The notes: generated from the sequence alone by a model not told the origin. Positions 1-11,590 are shown, counted from the first letter of the stretch. The stretch: 64,000 nucleotides of DNA from Agrocybe praecox (GCA_964017145.1 OZ024843.1:239001-303000), one strand, 5' to 3'. Made by a program: numbers and translations.

Positions 1-3000
1 CGTTTTAACATGTTAGAATATTCTGTTTAAACAGTCATTTAAGAAAATAAATTGTTTAAACGACCGTTTAAGATTTTCCGTTGTTTAAACGGAATTCTAT
101 CCGAAAGGCGTTTGTTTAATCGAAACAGAGTGGGTTACGGGCAGCAATGTGCCCACCTCAACGATGTTCTCTTTGCCTTATTCTCAACCCCCCCCCCCCC
201 CTCTCTCGAATGCTATCGTTCAATGTTTCGGCTGGTGCTCGTGAGCTTTTGCACCTGTTAGTGATGAATCCCGTTCACAACATATGTTCGTTCTGGCTTT
301 CATGTCCATCCGACTTGCTTCCCACATGCGGAGTGTCATACTTATTCGGTTCGGACTTCAGTTGCTGGACGATGCAGGTGAGGTCATCATAGCACATCTC
401 CGCTGAAATAAAGTCGAAAGAAACACTCCAGCCATCACTCGCTCTAGCCAAGATAGGAAGGTGATTGAATCGAATGGAATTACATTTACATCAGCCCTAA
501 GGAAGTGAAAGCAAGAGAAAGAGATAGAAATCACCAAAGCCCATGCCAATTCACCGAGTACAACATGATAGGAATAGACGATGAGAAGAACGATGAGGAG
601 GAAAGAAGGGGAGAGGGACGGTAAAAGAGGTCCAAGGAGAGAGCAGAAAACAAAATCTAATACGCTCAAAGGTTGGAACAAGCGTCCTATAGCCTAAATA
701 AAAAAAGGGAAAGAAAACACAAGTTCACGCATCTGCATTCATAGAGTCTTCCTGCTCGGGCTATGACTATCGGAACATCGCATACTAGCAAAGTTATGTT
801 ACAGTAATAATCATACTAAACATGAAGGAACGAAAAAGCAAAACCTCACACCTCAGACACACAGGACGGAGGGCTTGGCACTCACGCGTGAGTGTGAACC
901 GCTGGAGAGAAAGAGAAGTAAGTTTAAGCCACGCGTCACGACAGTATCCATAGGCATGGAAATTAAGTACATGAAGCGAGACGACGAAAAAGTCCAGTTC
1001 TAGTCTTCACTGGTTCCTCGTTGTGCCTCGTTGTGGATTATCGATCGCCGATTGTCGTGTTAGTTTTGTCGTGTTTGGCTGCTATAGAAGGGAAGGAGCG
1101 AAAATGATATGATCGAGTGGATTTTATAGGTGGAATAGATTAGAGAGCAGAAGAAAGAGGAAAGGAGGTGCGGGGAAGCAATGAGGGATGAAAGAGGAGA
1201 AGGGGAGCAACGTAGTATACTAGGGAGAGAGGAAGCGAAAGGAAACACGCTCATAAGTTGGACCGAGAGTCGTGCAACACCAAATAGATATACGAAAGCA
1301 CCGTAACCCATTCCATAATTATCGAGGTTGTCCTGCTCGGGCCTTCTACGAAGAAGGATGGCAGCATGACCTATTAACGAATTCAAGTCATTTTATCAAT
1401 AGACTACACCGAAAGAAGTAGAAAGAAAAACATACAAGACAAAGGCGCTTGAAAGTTGAGCGCAAAATGAACGTCCAGATCAAAAGAACGATTGATAACG
1501 TGTATGCGGAGGCATGAGACATGCGTCTGCGGTTTGGAAAAACTATCCATAGTGTGTGAGGAGACCCGGAATTCCAATTTTGATCTTCACCCCGCAACAT
1601 GTCATCGAAGGATCACCGACCGAATATCGGATTTTCCTTTCCGCCGGACATTATAATGAATAGTCCGTGTTTTTTTTTTTTTTTTTTTTTTTTTTCATAT
1701 TCAAAAAAGAGATTGGCATGGCAAGAGGGAGGGAAGACGACACGGGCGCGAGAGAGGATGGAGGATTGGAGAGGAAGTGGAGCGAGGAGCCTTGGGTAGG
1801 AATGCGATGTCCAAATAACGAGGCATGGAGGGAGCGACGATGACACGGGCGAGTGCATGGGTAGGTCAGAACCGGAGTCGGAGGAAGCGTTGGAGTACAA
1901 AGGACAATAGGAAGCGATGCGGTTCGAGAATGTTACGACAGGGGCTCGGAGACGGCGGCAGGAAGAGGACTGTACAGCACCGAGAGGGGTTTCTAGGGGG
2001 AGGGAAATACAGGGGAGAACGAGATGCGTGATCTTCGAGCTCGTTGGGACGTTAGATATCCGCTAGGAGAGAGCTATAGCAGGTCAATCGATGCTTTTGC
2101 ATGCGAGTTAGACATGAGCAGAAATACTCAACTGACCTAATATAATTCCAACTCCACAAAACGAACTAACCTAAAACCTTCACACGACGAGGGGTCGGCG
2201 TCGACACGAGCCAATCCCACATCATACACACGAAAGACCGCCGCAAGATCATATGTTCTGCTTGTTATGTGCGCATCTGTAAACTTGAAAGCAAAGCATG
2301 CTAAGATGCGATGGGGTTGTCCTGTCGGGCGTGTATATGCATATGTAGATTGAGTTTGAAGTTGTGGGGGCCGTGATTCACGGAGAGGAGACCTCAACTG
2401 AGAAGCACTTTCGACGATCGGAGGAGGCGACGTGAGAGCACGAACAAAAGCAAAAGCAAAGTTCAAACGAGGGAGGAATCAAAACCAAACCGACACGTGC
2501 GTGACCTGTAACAGTGTAACAGTGTAACACACGCGGACCTATCGGAGATTCCGGACCGCATACCCTTTCGCCTTTCCCACCCAAGTTCCAACGTTACGAG
2601 TCCTCTGCTACCTCCGATAATGCGATTCAAAATGGATAAACTGCGTTTTTGATAAATAACTTGAGAGATTCTCGTGGGTGGAAGGAAATATGATGGCCTG
2701 CTAGGCAGGGAGGACGAAAGAAGGGAGGAAGGAAGGACTTGGAAGGGAGACTGACAAGGGGAAGCGGTGATGTTCAGTTGTGGGTAAAACTGAACACAGG
2801 ACGGAGGGAAGGAAGAACGGAACAGCATATGGAGCAAAGTGATGTTGAATGTGCGCAGGGTAATCAGCAGAGAATGAAGGCTGGATGCGAGTCAGTCAGA
2901 CGTGCACAACAGCTCTCCATACATACACACCCCGAACAGCGCCGTTCATTACACACATAAATATGCCTACCTCGTTGGCATGCTTGGGCGTTTAGGTGTA

Positions 3001-4320
3001 CGAAAAGAAGAAGAAATAAAGGGGATCTTTATGGAGAACGGGAGGGATTGATAGAATATGTCAGAGCAGAGATTGAAGGGGAATAAGGAAGTCAGTGAGC
3101 GATGGAGTAGCAGGTTTAGTTCGGCACGCACAAAACGGGGTTTTCTACAGGTTCCTACGGATGCAAATAAGTGATACCTGAGCAACGTTTTATAGAGGGA
3201 TTCAGCGACATCGGGGAGGAAAGAACGAGTAGCGAGAAAAGGGACGAGAGGGGGAATTGTCTGCTGGAGGGAGTTGAACGAAGGAGATAACCTCCGAGGT
3301 GAAATGAGGATGACAGTGCCAACGACTCGCCGTGAAAGACAAAGACCAGCTAATCCCACACACGAAACACGTCCCAGACCTCCGCATTAGCATCCATTCT
3401 GCTTGTAGGTACTCATATCCTTCTTTGGCATGTACTTAAAAGAAAGGGGTATTTTATATATGCTTGGCGTACTACGATGTTATGCGGTCGACCTGTTGGG
3501 CGTGTGTATGCATACGCGTATACCATCCATGATGGCATGCTCGATCGATGAAGTGATGTTTCAAAATTAGACTATCAGAAACTATGACGTGACATGGGAT
3601 TCACGCGCGGCGTTACCGGACCGCGTACTTCCGATTCGGTTTCCATGAAAACCGCCCACTAAGCCCGGAACACAGGAGGCAGGGAGGGAAGAGCTCGATG
3701 CCAGTCAGACGCGCACAACAGCTCTCTCCAAGCCAAGAATCAACTGCAAAAACATGCACACAAGACCCATCGCCGTACGTCAACGTTTCAACACCATCGA
3801 TCCAACCACATCCCTAGGGAGGTTTATCGCGCGTCTCTCACCTCACTCTCCCTACACGTACCTATCTAATCTCTTCCTATATGCAGGTGCGTGTACACCT
3901 CACGCGATTCACTCATAACGTCTCGCCAAACTCCACCAGGTGCAGAGGGGGACAGAGAAGAGTCTTACAGAAGATGCTGGGTTAGCTGACTGTCAATCCA
4001 AGTCGGTCAGTCATTTACTGACGGGAAAGTGGTAGGAAAGAAAGAAGAAAGAGAAATCGTGCACTATGACAGTAATATCTCTTTCTTACAGCTGCCAGTC
4101 AACTAATCGACCAAGCAGATCGCACCGCATCTCTCTGAGTCATTCCGTTTGTTCTAACCAATTATACGTACTCCCTTCACTTAACAATAATACCAATCAA
4201 CACTATCAGGGCGATCTCTTGACGTTCTTCACCTCTTGTCGCCGTTTTTGTTTTTGCCTTTTGATAAATATTTGTCATTTCACGGTCTTTCACCAAGATC
4301 TCCTTTCGTAATAACAACGA
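1..4320. repeat. Gene-linked dispersed non-coding repeat region, left edge
   Basis: No convincing gene is seen in these 4.3 kb. Open frames are short, in conflicting frames and lack splice-consistent coding structure. The + strand is rich in GA tracts. Recognisable blocks recur after every family gene: the ~150-bp block at 160-330 (returns near 6340-6480 and inverted near 49390-49460), the GTTCTGCTTGTAGGTA-like block near 3400, and the block around CGGAGATTCCGGACCGC near 2540. Because the 160-330 block normally follows a family gene, another copy may lie just left of the window. A run of 14 C (188-201) and a run of 26 T (1670-1695) are present. Confidence 0.6.
1670..1695. repeat. Poly-T tract (26 nt)
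   Basis: An uninterrupted run of T lies inside the dispersed repeat. Related units have shorter T runs at the same relative position (for example near 7358-7370 and 12980). It could be a slippage-prone tract or the remains of a poly(A) tail of an insertion on the opposite strand. Confidence 0.9.
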
Positions 4321-4627
4321 GACGCATCAGCAGCTCGTTTTATCTGCGCGGATGAGACTTCTCGTCTGCCGTCAACGTCGAACTGGCGCCCGGGCTCAGC
4401 TCAGAAGAGGCATGGTGACTAGCGTGCAGTATGTAGGAGGGCTTACTCATGATTTTAATTAACCCAGAAACGATGGGACTGCATACAGGAAGCTGGCTTT
4501 CAGATAATAAGGTTCGCGGTACTGGTAACGAAATCTGTCCTGAAGTTGAGAGCTATAAATTCCCTATAAGTCAGTGTACTTGCATATCCTAAACTATTCC
4601 TCCTCGCTCGTTCTAGGCTCCTCGTAT
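4321..4627 (+). promoter_or_regulatory. Promoter region of family copy 1
   Basis: A TATA-like TATAAAT starts at 4554, 74 bp before the ATG, followed by the pyrimidine-rich leader shared by the family (TCCTCCTCGCTCGTTCTAGG). The segment from about 4330 to 4530 resembles 29940-30195 upstream of copy 6. The ~400-bp block that carries the GGGTACCC repeat and the GATATGAGATATTTATAG box in other copies is missing here, so this promoter appears to have an internal deletion. Confidence 0.5.
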
Positions 4628-6173
4628 ATGTCCACAACTGTGAATCCCACAGATCCCCGCGTCTTTGTGGACGACTATGATCCAGCTATTGTCTACCAGG
4701 GTCCATGGGTTGCCACCACTGGAATACAAACAAACATGAATATCTCTACACCTCCATCATCGAACGCTCCCCCCCATTATGGGACTCTCCATACGACACA
4801 AGACGGTTCTAGTCACGGCTCCAGCTTCTGGTATATTTTCAATGGCAAGTGCTTCAATATCGTTCTAACTGGTAGTTAACGATTCCTAGGGACGGAATTT
4901 CAAGCAAGTTTCCTTGGTCGATCCCGTGGCGTGCTGATATGCATGATAGATGGTGTTAAGCAAAGCGTAGAAACAGTCGGAACTGATAAATTTAGTTGCG
5001 TCAATACCGCCGTACTGGCCCAAGGACAGCACAATCTTTCAGCTGAAATATCACTTGCCGAGATTTCATTTGATGGCTTGTGGTATTCATCTAATACACT
5101 CCCAAAGTCAGGCGTTGATTTATCATACATTTCCCTACCTGAGGTGAAAGTACTTGATGGAGATCATAACTATATTATCAACTTTGATGGTAAAACTTTG
5201 ACATTATTTATATCCAAAATGTAAGGCTTACATTAATCAATATATAGGCAATTCAATCACGTTATACCTATCATTCATATTTAATTCAACAATAGATGCA
5301 GCATTGTTTGCATATCTTATAGATGATGGACCACCTCTGAATTTCTCACTTAGTAACCCAACTCAAGATCCTACTTGGGATGGCGGAGGTCAGTCCTGGC
5401 TTTTTATCCAGACACCTTCTCTCTCTCGAGGGTCACATACATTCTGCCTTACCGTTGATAAGCATGTACCCAACGTTGGGTCGTTCTTTCCAGAGCAAGT
5501 TATTGTCCAAAACACAACAAAAGCATTTACTTTGAACGCTTTCCCACCAATACCCGTACCAAATGTACCGGTTTCAAGCCTACTAGAACATCCGGTAATC
5601 TCGACAAATGTGCCGGTTTCAAGCCCTCTGGGTCATCCGACAACCTCGACTTCTGCTACCCCTAGCGTTCATCAAATAAACACAGGTGCCATAGCCGGTG
5701 CGGTGGTCAGTGGATTTGCTATGCTATTAATAGGACTCTGGATATGGAAACGGGCGTCACGGAAACAAGGTCAAAGAGTCAATGATAGCCATCCAATCGT
5801 CCAACCATTCAACGCACCAGATCCTCTACGAGCTGGACGTTTTCCGCTGGTGGAATACATGACAACGGAGAAAACAAACAAATACCGACAAGCGTTTGGT
5901 CTACAGACTGCACAACTCGGATCAGCTGGAAACGTACGCGATGCTGAGGAGACACGCACGGAAGGACCCTTTCCACTTGATCAGATTCGTCCAGTGCGAT
6001 ATAGGTTTCATGAAGATGGGGGACAGGTAGCAGATTCACACCGTGATGGTCTCGATGACGACGCAGATGTAATTAGCCTACCACCGATATATTCCACCCT
6101 ACGACAACCTTCCCCAGAATCATTGAGAGCCAAGTCACTCGCCTCTCCTGATATAACCAATACTCCTTTGTAA
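4628..6173 (+). CDS. Family copy 1: single-pass membrane protein with two extracellular beta-sandwich-like domains and PPxY tail
   Basis: Exons 4628-4844, 4890-5189 and 5248-6173 encode 480 aa; both introns are phase 1. Intron 1 (45 nt) starts GCAAGT and ends CCTAG; intron 2 (58 nt) starts GTAAAA. Domain 1 (about 8-170) has VDDYDPAIVYQGPW, YYGTLHTTQ, SSFWYIFNG, HNLSAEIS and ISFDGLWY. Domain 2 (about 173-270) repeats the layout (FAYLIDDGPPLNFSL, WLFIQTPSLSRGSHTF). A Pro/Ser/Thr stalk (about 273-318) with two VPVSS repeats precedes the helix (about 320-339) and a KRASRK stop-transfer. The tail has MTTEKTNKYR, RFHEDGGQ and PPIY (451-454). Two Cys in domain 1 and many NxS/T sites fit an outside location. 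No signal peptide is visible. The ATG at 4628 is chosen because it aligns in all close copies. Ligand and function are unknown; the fold is inferred from family resemblance. Confidence 0.85.
4845..4889 (+). other. GC-AG intron 1 of copy 1 (45 nt)
   Basis: The donor is G|GCAAGT and the acceptor CCTAG|G. The reading frame of exon 2 only joins exon 1 if the cut is at GC. Copies 6, 7 and 8 have an ordinary GT at the aligned base. GTTAAC about 14 nt before the acceptor is a possible branch site. If the intron is kept, translation stops within about ten codons. Confidence 0.75.
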
Positions 6174-8528
6174 ATTAGACTATGATTTGTGTCCGTTTAG
6201 TAGATTCGACGCTTATTTCTACATTACACACAGTACCATCGTTTGTAAATTTATATCCGAGTCCGCGCACAGCTTGGAGTGATTCTGTACATTATTCCGA
6301 TTCCGAGCCTGCAGTAACTTCCCCCCCATCAACAATCTTCTCTTCGCCTTATTTTTTGACCCTTCTCTCGCTCTCGGATGCCATCGTTCGATGTTCCGGC
6401 TGGTGATCGTAAGCTTCTGTACCTGTTAGTGACGAATCTAGCTCACAATGTATGTTCTGTCTTGGCGTTCGGGTCTATCCGACTTGATAGAAAATGACAT
6501 ACTAGACATGATAAGATCTTAAGAAAGAAGGAAAAACCCACAAAATGAGGGATTATGAGCGTTCGGCTAGAGGGAAAGAGGAGTTAGTTTTCCAAGCCAC
6601 ATGCCATGAGAGCACAACAGATACAGCCGGCCCCAGAATCTGAGTAAAGCGAGGTGACAAGGAAGTTCAATTCGAATCTTCAATGATCTGCCTTGTGAAT
6701 TGTCGATCGCCGATTATCGAGTTGGTGTTATAGTGCTGGCTGTTAAAGAAGGGAGCGAACGAAAATGACATGATCAGGTGAGATAGATGATAGGAACGTG
6801 GTAGGGAGAGGGGAAATGAAAGAAAACACGTTTATAAGTTGGACCAAGAGCCGTACAACCCCAAATAGAGCGATGCAAAAACAATTTATCGAGGTCGTTC
6901 TGCTCGGGCTTTCCAAAAAACGAGGATGGCAACATGACCTATTAGCAAATTCAGGTCATTGTGTAATCAGACTACACGGTAAGAAGCGGAAAGGGAAAAC
7001 CTACACGAGAAAGACATTTTAAAGTTGAGCGCGAATTGAACGTCCAAATCAAAAGAAAGATTGATATATGCGCGCGGGAGGGATTTCTTAAGAGATTCAA
7101 TCTGGCAAGGAAAACGACGGGTGTGCACGGATGCGAGTGCATATGTGGATGCAGCGTTCTATCAGGATGCGAGAGGGAGTCAGCGATGCAAGAACAAGAG
7201 AAAGATAAAGTGCGAGTCGGGAGAAAGGAGAACGATAGGAGGAAGTTTCTTTTTCAATCCACATTCGTTTTCGTAGAGAGGGATGGAGTACATGAACGAG
7301 CGGATGGGGAGGGCAGATAGAGACTCGAAAAGGAGGCGTCATGAAGATGGAACGGTTTGTGTTTTTTTTTATTAGAGAGGAGGGTGACGCAGGAGCATGG
7401 TGTAGAAATGAAATGTTCAAATAGTGAGGGATGGAGGGAGCAAAAATGACACGGCGAGTGCATGGGTAGGGCAGAGCCGGAGCCAGAGGAAGCATTGGAG
7501 TACGCGGAGGGAAAGGGATGAAGGAAGGGAGAATGAGAGCGGGGCTAGAAGAGGAGGAATGAAAGGAAAGAAGAAAGGCGATGAAAAGAGGGACGCAATT
7601 TGTAAAGGTGTACGGATTTGACGGAAGAGGATCCACCTGGACAGTACCGAATACTGAGAGGGACTCGGAGATGTAGGAAGGGCAACAGAGGGCGATCCGT
7701 TTCGAACGCGTTACGATAGAGGCTCGGCGACGGGGGCAGGGGAACAAAAAGAACGGAAGATTAATGTACAGCAACGACAGACGGTGGGACGTTGGATATC
7801 GCTAGGACCGATACGATATTGTGAGATAATGGAGTGCCATGCAAGCTAAGCATGCACAGCAAAACACAACTTACCCAATGTGATTCCCCAACTCCACAAA
7901 ACGAACTACTCTAACCCCAAAAACCTTCAAACGAATCGCCAGCTAATCCCACGTCATACATATGAAAGACCGCCGTAAGAGCATTTGTTCTGCTTGTTAT
8001 GTACGCATCCCCATCTTTAGCATGAAGGAGATGTTATAAACTTGAAAGCAAAGCGTACTACAATGCGATGGGGTTGTCCTGTCGTGCGTGTACATGCATA
8101 TGTGGGTTGAGTTTGAAGTTGCGGGGCCGTGACGCACGGAGATGATACCTCAACTGAGCAGGACTTTCGACGATTGGAGGAGGCAACGGGAGAGCACTAA
8201 CGAAAGCAAAAGCAAAGTTCAAACGAGGGAGGAATTAATCAGAACCAAACCGACGCGTGTGACATGTAACTGTAACATGCGCGGCGCTATCGGAGAGTTC
8301 GGACCTGACACGCACCTTTTCCCTTTCATTGTATTTTTGTGGTATGGCGCGCCGGAAGGGGGATATAATTATTTTTGTTTAAGAATGTAGACTCAGGTTC
8401 TGTCAAAATAATGGAAATTATCTCTACGTAGCATGTAGGTAGGCGATAGGAGTTGTTGCTGCTAAGCGCAATCAATGAAAATGACTAAGTTCCACCGGCG
8501 TGATCAGGTGTGGTCGTGTTTGTGTTGC

Positions 8529-8617
8529 CTGATCATCGCCGGCCTTCTCTGATCATGCCGGGGCTTTCTGATCATGCCGGGTCTTGCTGATCATGCCGGG
8601 TCTCGTTGATCATGCCG
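8529..8617. repeat. GATCATGCCGG tandem repeat, five units of 19-20 bp
   Basis: GATCAT starts at 8531, 8551, 8570, 8589 and 8608, giving spacings of 20, 19, 19 and 19 bp. The last four units continue as GATCATGCCG; the first reads GATCATCGCC. Single TGATCAGG words flank the array. GATC is palindromic, so the array has a dyad every 19 bp. No similar array was noticed elsewhere in the window. Confidence 0.85.
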
Positions 8618-9039
8618 TCATGCAAAATGTAGAGCTGATCAGGTTCTAACCAGATCAGGCTCTCTAGATATTTCCCACATATTTGATCTAAGAAATGGTC
8701 ACATGAGCGTGGTCTTATACTAGGCGAGTTGAACAAAGCTGAATCTAATATTGAGTTAGATAATACTACACGGCTGGCGCCGGCCACTATTCAGTCGACA
8801 AATATATTCACTCGGAAATGTTTGCTGTTTTTTGACCGGTATTGGTTATAAAAACATTCCTGTAATTTCCTTATTAGGCCGTTTATTCAACTATTAACGT
8901 GAAGATTTAACAGAAACCATTTTGAACGGCTACTATTGATTTGCTGAACAGTGGTCAGCGCCAGGTGTGCTAAGTTAGATAATACGTCTACATCAATCCT
9001 TAACGCACAGCTGACTTTAATTCTATATACCCAACATAT

Positions 9040-9170
9040 TGATAAAAATGTACGTAATATATATATTACTGCATATATGTTGAACATATACGTCTCGGGC
9101 TTACCAGGTAAAGCATGTTCGAAACATATATGTATGACGTATACGCAGGAATATATATATTACATATATT
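9040..9170. repeat. Imperfect AT-rich inverted repeat
   Basis: The left arm (AATATATATATTACTGCATATATG and onward) pairs imperfectly with the right arm (CATATATGTATGACGTATACGCAGG, then ATATATATATT). The turn is near 9103 at TTACCAGGTAA. It could extrude a hairpin, or it may be the remains of a small foldback insertion. Confidence 0.5.
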
Positions 9171-9199
9171 TTCCCTGCCTATGTTGAAAATACAGCGAT

Positions 9200-9771
9200 C
9201 AAAGCCAGCAGTAACATTTAACAACGCCATGCCAACAGTCAGAAAGCACCAACTGATTGTAGCCGTGAATACGCAGGAAACCAACCTGATATTTCGAAGG
9301 ATGTCACTCTTATCTGATGTCTTTGAGAGATATTCTCAAGTTTCATGTATATTTCAGCTGAGGTACCCTTGGGTACCCTCATCAACGTCACCTGATTGAT
9401 AGACAAGTCGGGTTTGTTTGAAAAATTACACGACTGGCCGTTTCACAACAGCGTGTTTAGTGCCATGCTCGCATTCATAAACGACTTTTAAATGTATTCT
9501 CATCGCTGTTCAACAGTGCCTGCTCCATTTTTGCAGTGATATGGGCTCCTTGTGAAAAGTAATGTAAGGATTCAATATTTGTCTTTTGGACTACATATAA
9601 CATCAATCTGTTCATGCGCTTACCCGGGTAGTACAGATGCTGACATGAGATATTTTTAGCTTATAGCTAAGAGACATGATATGATGCGATTTAAATGTAA
9701 AATTTGACCGCTCTAAAGACCTGTTAAAGACCTGCATATCCTGGAGTATTGTTGTTCCAGCCTCCTCCCCT
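9200..9771 (+). promoter_or_regulatory. Conserved promoter block of copy 2 with GGTACCC inverted repeat
   Basis: From about 9225 to the ATG this aligns by eye with the blocks before copies 3, 4, 5 and 6. It contains GAGGTACCC-TT-GGGTACCCTC at 9360-9380, the CACACGACTGGCCGT box near 9428, TACCCGGG near 9622 and a GATATTTTTAGCTTATAGCTAAGAG box near 9648. The TATA-like sequence is poorer than in sister copies (CTCTAAAGAC near 9711). Confidence 0.5.
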
Positions 9772-11315
9772 ATGTCTACAACCATAAATCTCAAAAATCC
9801 CAGCATCTTTGTGGATGACCATGATCCGGCTATTGTCTACAAGGGCTCATGGTTTCCCAACAGTGGAATACCAACAAGCATGAATGTCTCGATAGTGCCA
9901 TCATCAAGCCCTCCCCCATATTATGGGACTCTACATACGACATCAGACAATACTAGTAGCGACTCCAGCTTCTGGTATATATTCAATGGCAAGTGCTTCC
10001 ATATTGTTGTATATAGTAGTTAACAATGCCTAGGGACGAATTTTCAAGCACTTTTCTTCAGTCCCATCATAATTACAGTGCCATGCATGATAGATGGTGT
10101 TACGCAGGCATCAGAATTTGGACAATCTGGTCAACTCATTTGCTTCAATAATGCCACACTTTCCCAGGGACAGCATAACCTTTCAGTCCAAATACCGATT
10201 GGCGGGGTATCATTTGATGGGTTTTTCTTGGGGTCTGAAAGACTCCCAGATTCAAGGGTTGATTTATCATACCCTAACAACATTGATCTGATAGCACTCG
10301 GTGAAGATCATACCTACGTTATCAACTTTGATGGTAAAACCTTTCCTTTATGTGTATACAGTGTAAGGCTTACAATGGTCAATATATAGGCAATTCTATT
10401 GCTTTATACATCAAATTCCACTTTAACTCAACGATGGATACAGCATCATTTTCATATCTTATTGATGAGAGACCACCAGTGAATTTCTCACTCGGTAACC
10501 CAACTGGAGATCCTGCTTGGGATGGCGGACAGCAGCCCTGGCTTTTTATCCAGGCACCTTTTGTCTCTGGAGGGTCACATGCATTCCGCCTTACCGTTGC
10601 CGAAGATTTATCCAACATTGGGTCGTTTGCGGTGTCCCAGATCATTGTACAAAACACCTCAAAATCATTTACTTTAGATGCTGTCCCATCTATACCCGTA
10701 CTAAGTCTACCCGTTTCAAGCTCACTAGACCACTCGACAATCCCAATAAATGTACCAGTCTCAAGCTCACTCGACCATCCGACAACCTCAAATTTTTCTA
10801 GCCGAAGCGCTCATCAAATTAACAGAGGTGCAATCGGCGGTGTGGTGGTCAGTGGGTTGTTTATGCTTCTGATAGGAGTCTGGATATGGAAACGTGCATC
10901 ACGGAAGCCAGGTCAAACAGTCAACGGTAGTGATTCAATCATCCAACCGTTCATTGCACCAGATCCTCTCCAAAATCGACGGTTTCCGCTGGCACAATAT
11001 ACGACAATCGAGAAAACGAACAAATATAGACAAGTGTTTGGTTCAACTCTCGAGCGGTCGGGATCATCTGAAGAGGCACATGATGCTGAAGAAACTCGCG
11101 CGGAAGAAACCCTGCCACATGATCAAATTCGTGCAGTGCAATATAGATTTCATGAGGATGGCGGACAGGTCACAGATTCGCAAGGTGATCGACTCGATGA
11201 CAACGAAGATATTATTAGTCTACCACCACTATATAGCACCCTAGGACGACCTCGTGCAGACTCATTGAGAGATGAGTCATTCACCTCTCTTGATGATAAC
11301 AATCCTCCTGCGTAA
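9772..11315 (+). CDS. Family copy 2: membrane protein with PPLY tail
   Basis: Exons 9772-9988, 10034-10333 and 10390-11315 encode 480 aa, the same length as copy 1. Intron 1 is 45 nt with a GC donor; intron 2 is 56 nt. Domain 1 differs at a usually fixed spot, with SFDGFFLGSERL in place of SFDGLWYSSTTL. The two domain-1 Cys (PCMIDG and LICFNN) are kept. The stalk has two LDHxT/VPVSSS units. The helix near 320-339 (GVVVSGLFMLLIGVWIW) is followed by KRASRKPG. The tail keeps TTIEKTNKYR, YRFHEDGGQV and the PPxY motif as PPLY. All exons are open and phases match, so the gene looks intact. Confidence 0.83.
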
Positions 11316-11417
11316 ATAGTACCACAATGTCCAAACTTCGGTCCGTTTAGTTCTTAGTAGGGCTTACTTGTATGTTCAACTCAGTATACCCTACCATTGT
11401 GCCAACTGCGACCAGGT

Positions 11418-11590
11418 GGAGCAGCTCAGGATGCAGCTTGATGGCGTAGCTGTGCTGGGAAGCGCGTCGAACAGCCTTGCACGATGGCAGTTACACTCAA
11501 AGCAAGGGTTAATTGAGCTATGTACGCGTCGTGGTCACACAGAGTCTGTACACGATCTGATCTAATCGGGCTGCTGGGGCAGGTTGCACT
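11418..11590 (+). repeat. Short interspersed repeat, copy A
   Basis: A ~170-bp sequence with GATGGCGTAGCTGTGCTGGG, GCGTCGAACAGCCTTGCACG, a GTACGCGTCGTGGTCAC block and ACACGATCTGATCTAAT. It recurs at 33681-33860 (+), 49491-49640 (-) and partly at 24766-24890. TGGCGTARCTG resembles a Pol III A box and GCGTCGARCAGCC weakly resembles a B box. A SINE origin is possible but not established. Confidence 0.5.

Larger units (their letters stand above)
6174..9190. repeat. Non-coding repeat unit between copies 1 and 2
   Basis: This stretch has the same blocks as 1-4320 in the same order: the post-gene block near 6340-6480, purine-rich tracts at about 7180-7750, the CAAAACGAACTA block near 7897, the CTGCTTGTTATGTACGCATC block near 7990 and the CGGAGAGTTCGGACC block near 8290. 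No frame shows convincing coding structure. The part from about 8400 to 9190 is specific to this unit and contains a GATCAT tandem repeat and an AT-rich inverted repeat. Confidence 0.6.

Noticed and set aside
4574..4627. Upstream in-frame extension of copy 1 (LHILNYSSSLVLGS) as an N-terminal signal-like segment
   Set aside because: It begins with GTG, has no ATG, and overlaps the conserved leader and the region just after the TATA box. Sister copies also lack an upstream in-frame ATG there.
7097..7774. Long - strand open frame in the spacer (225 codons), and similar Ser/Pro/Leu-rich frames near 12618-13181, 14811-15353 and 46494-47915
   Set aside because: They come from pyrimidine-rich strand composition, are not conserved in frame between repeat units, overlap other frames and have no recognisable domain.
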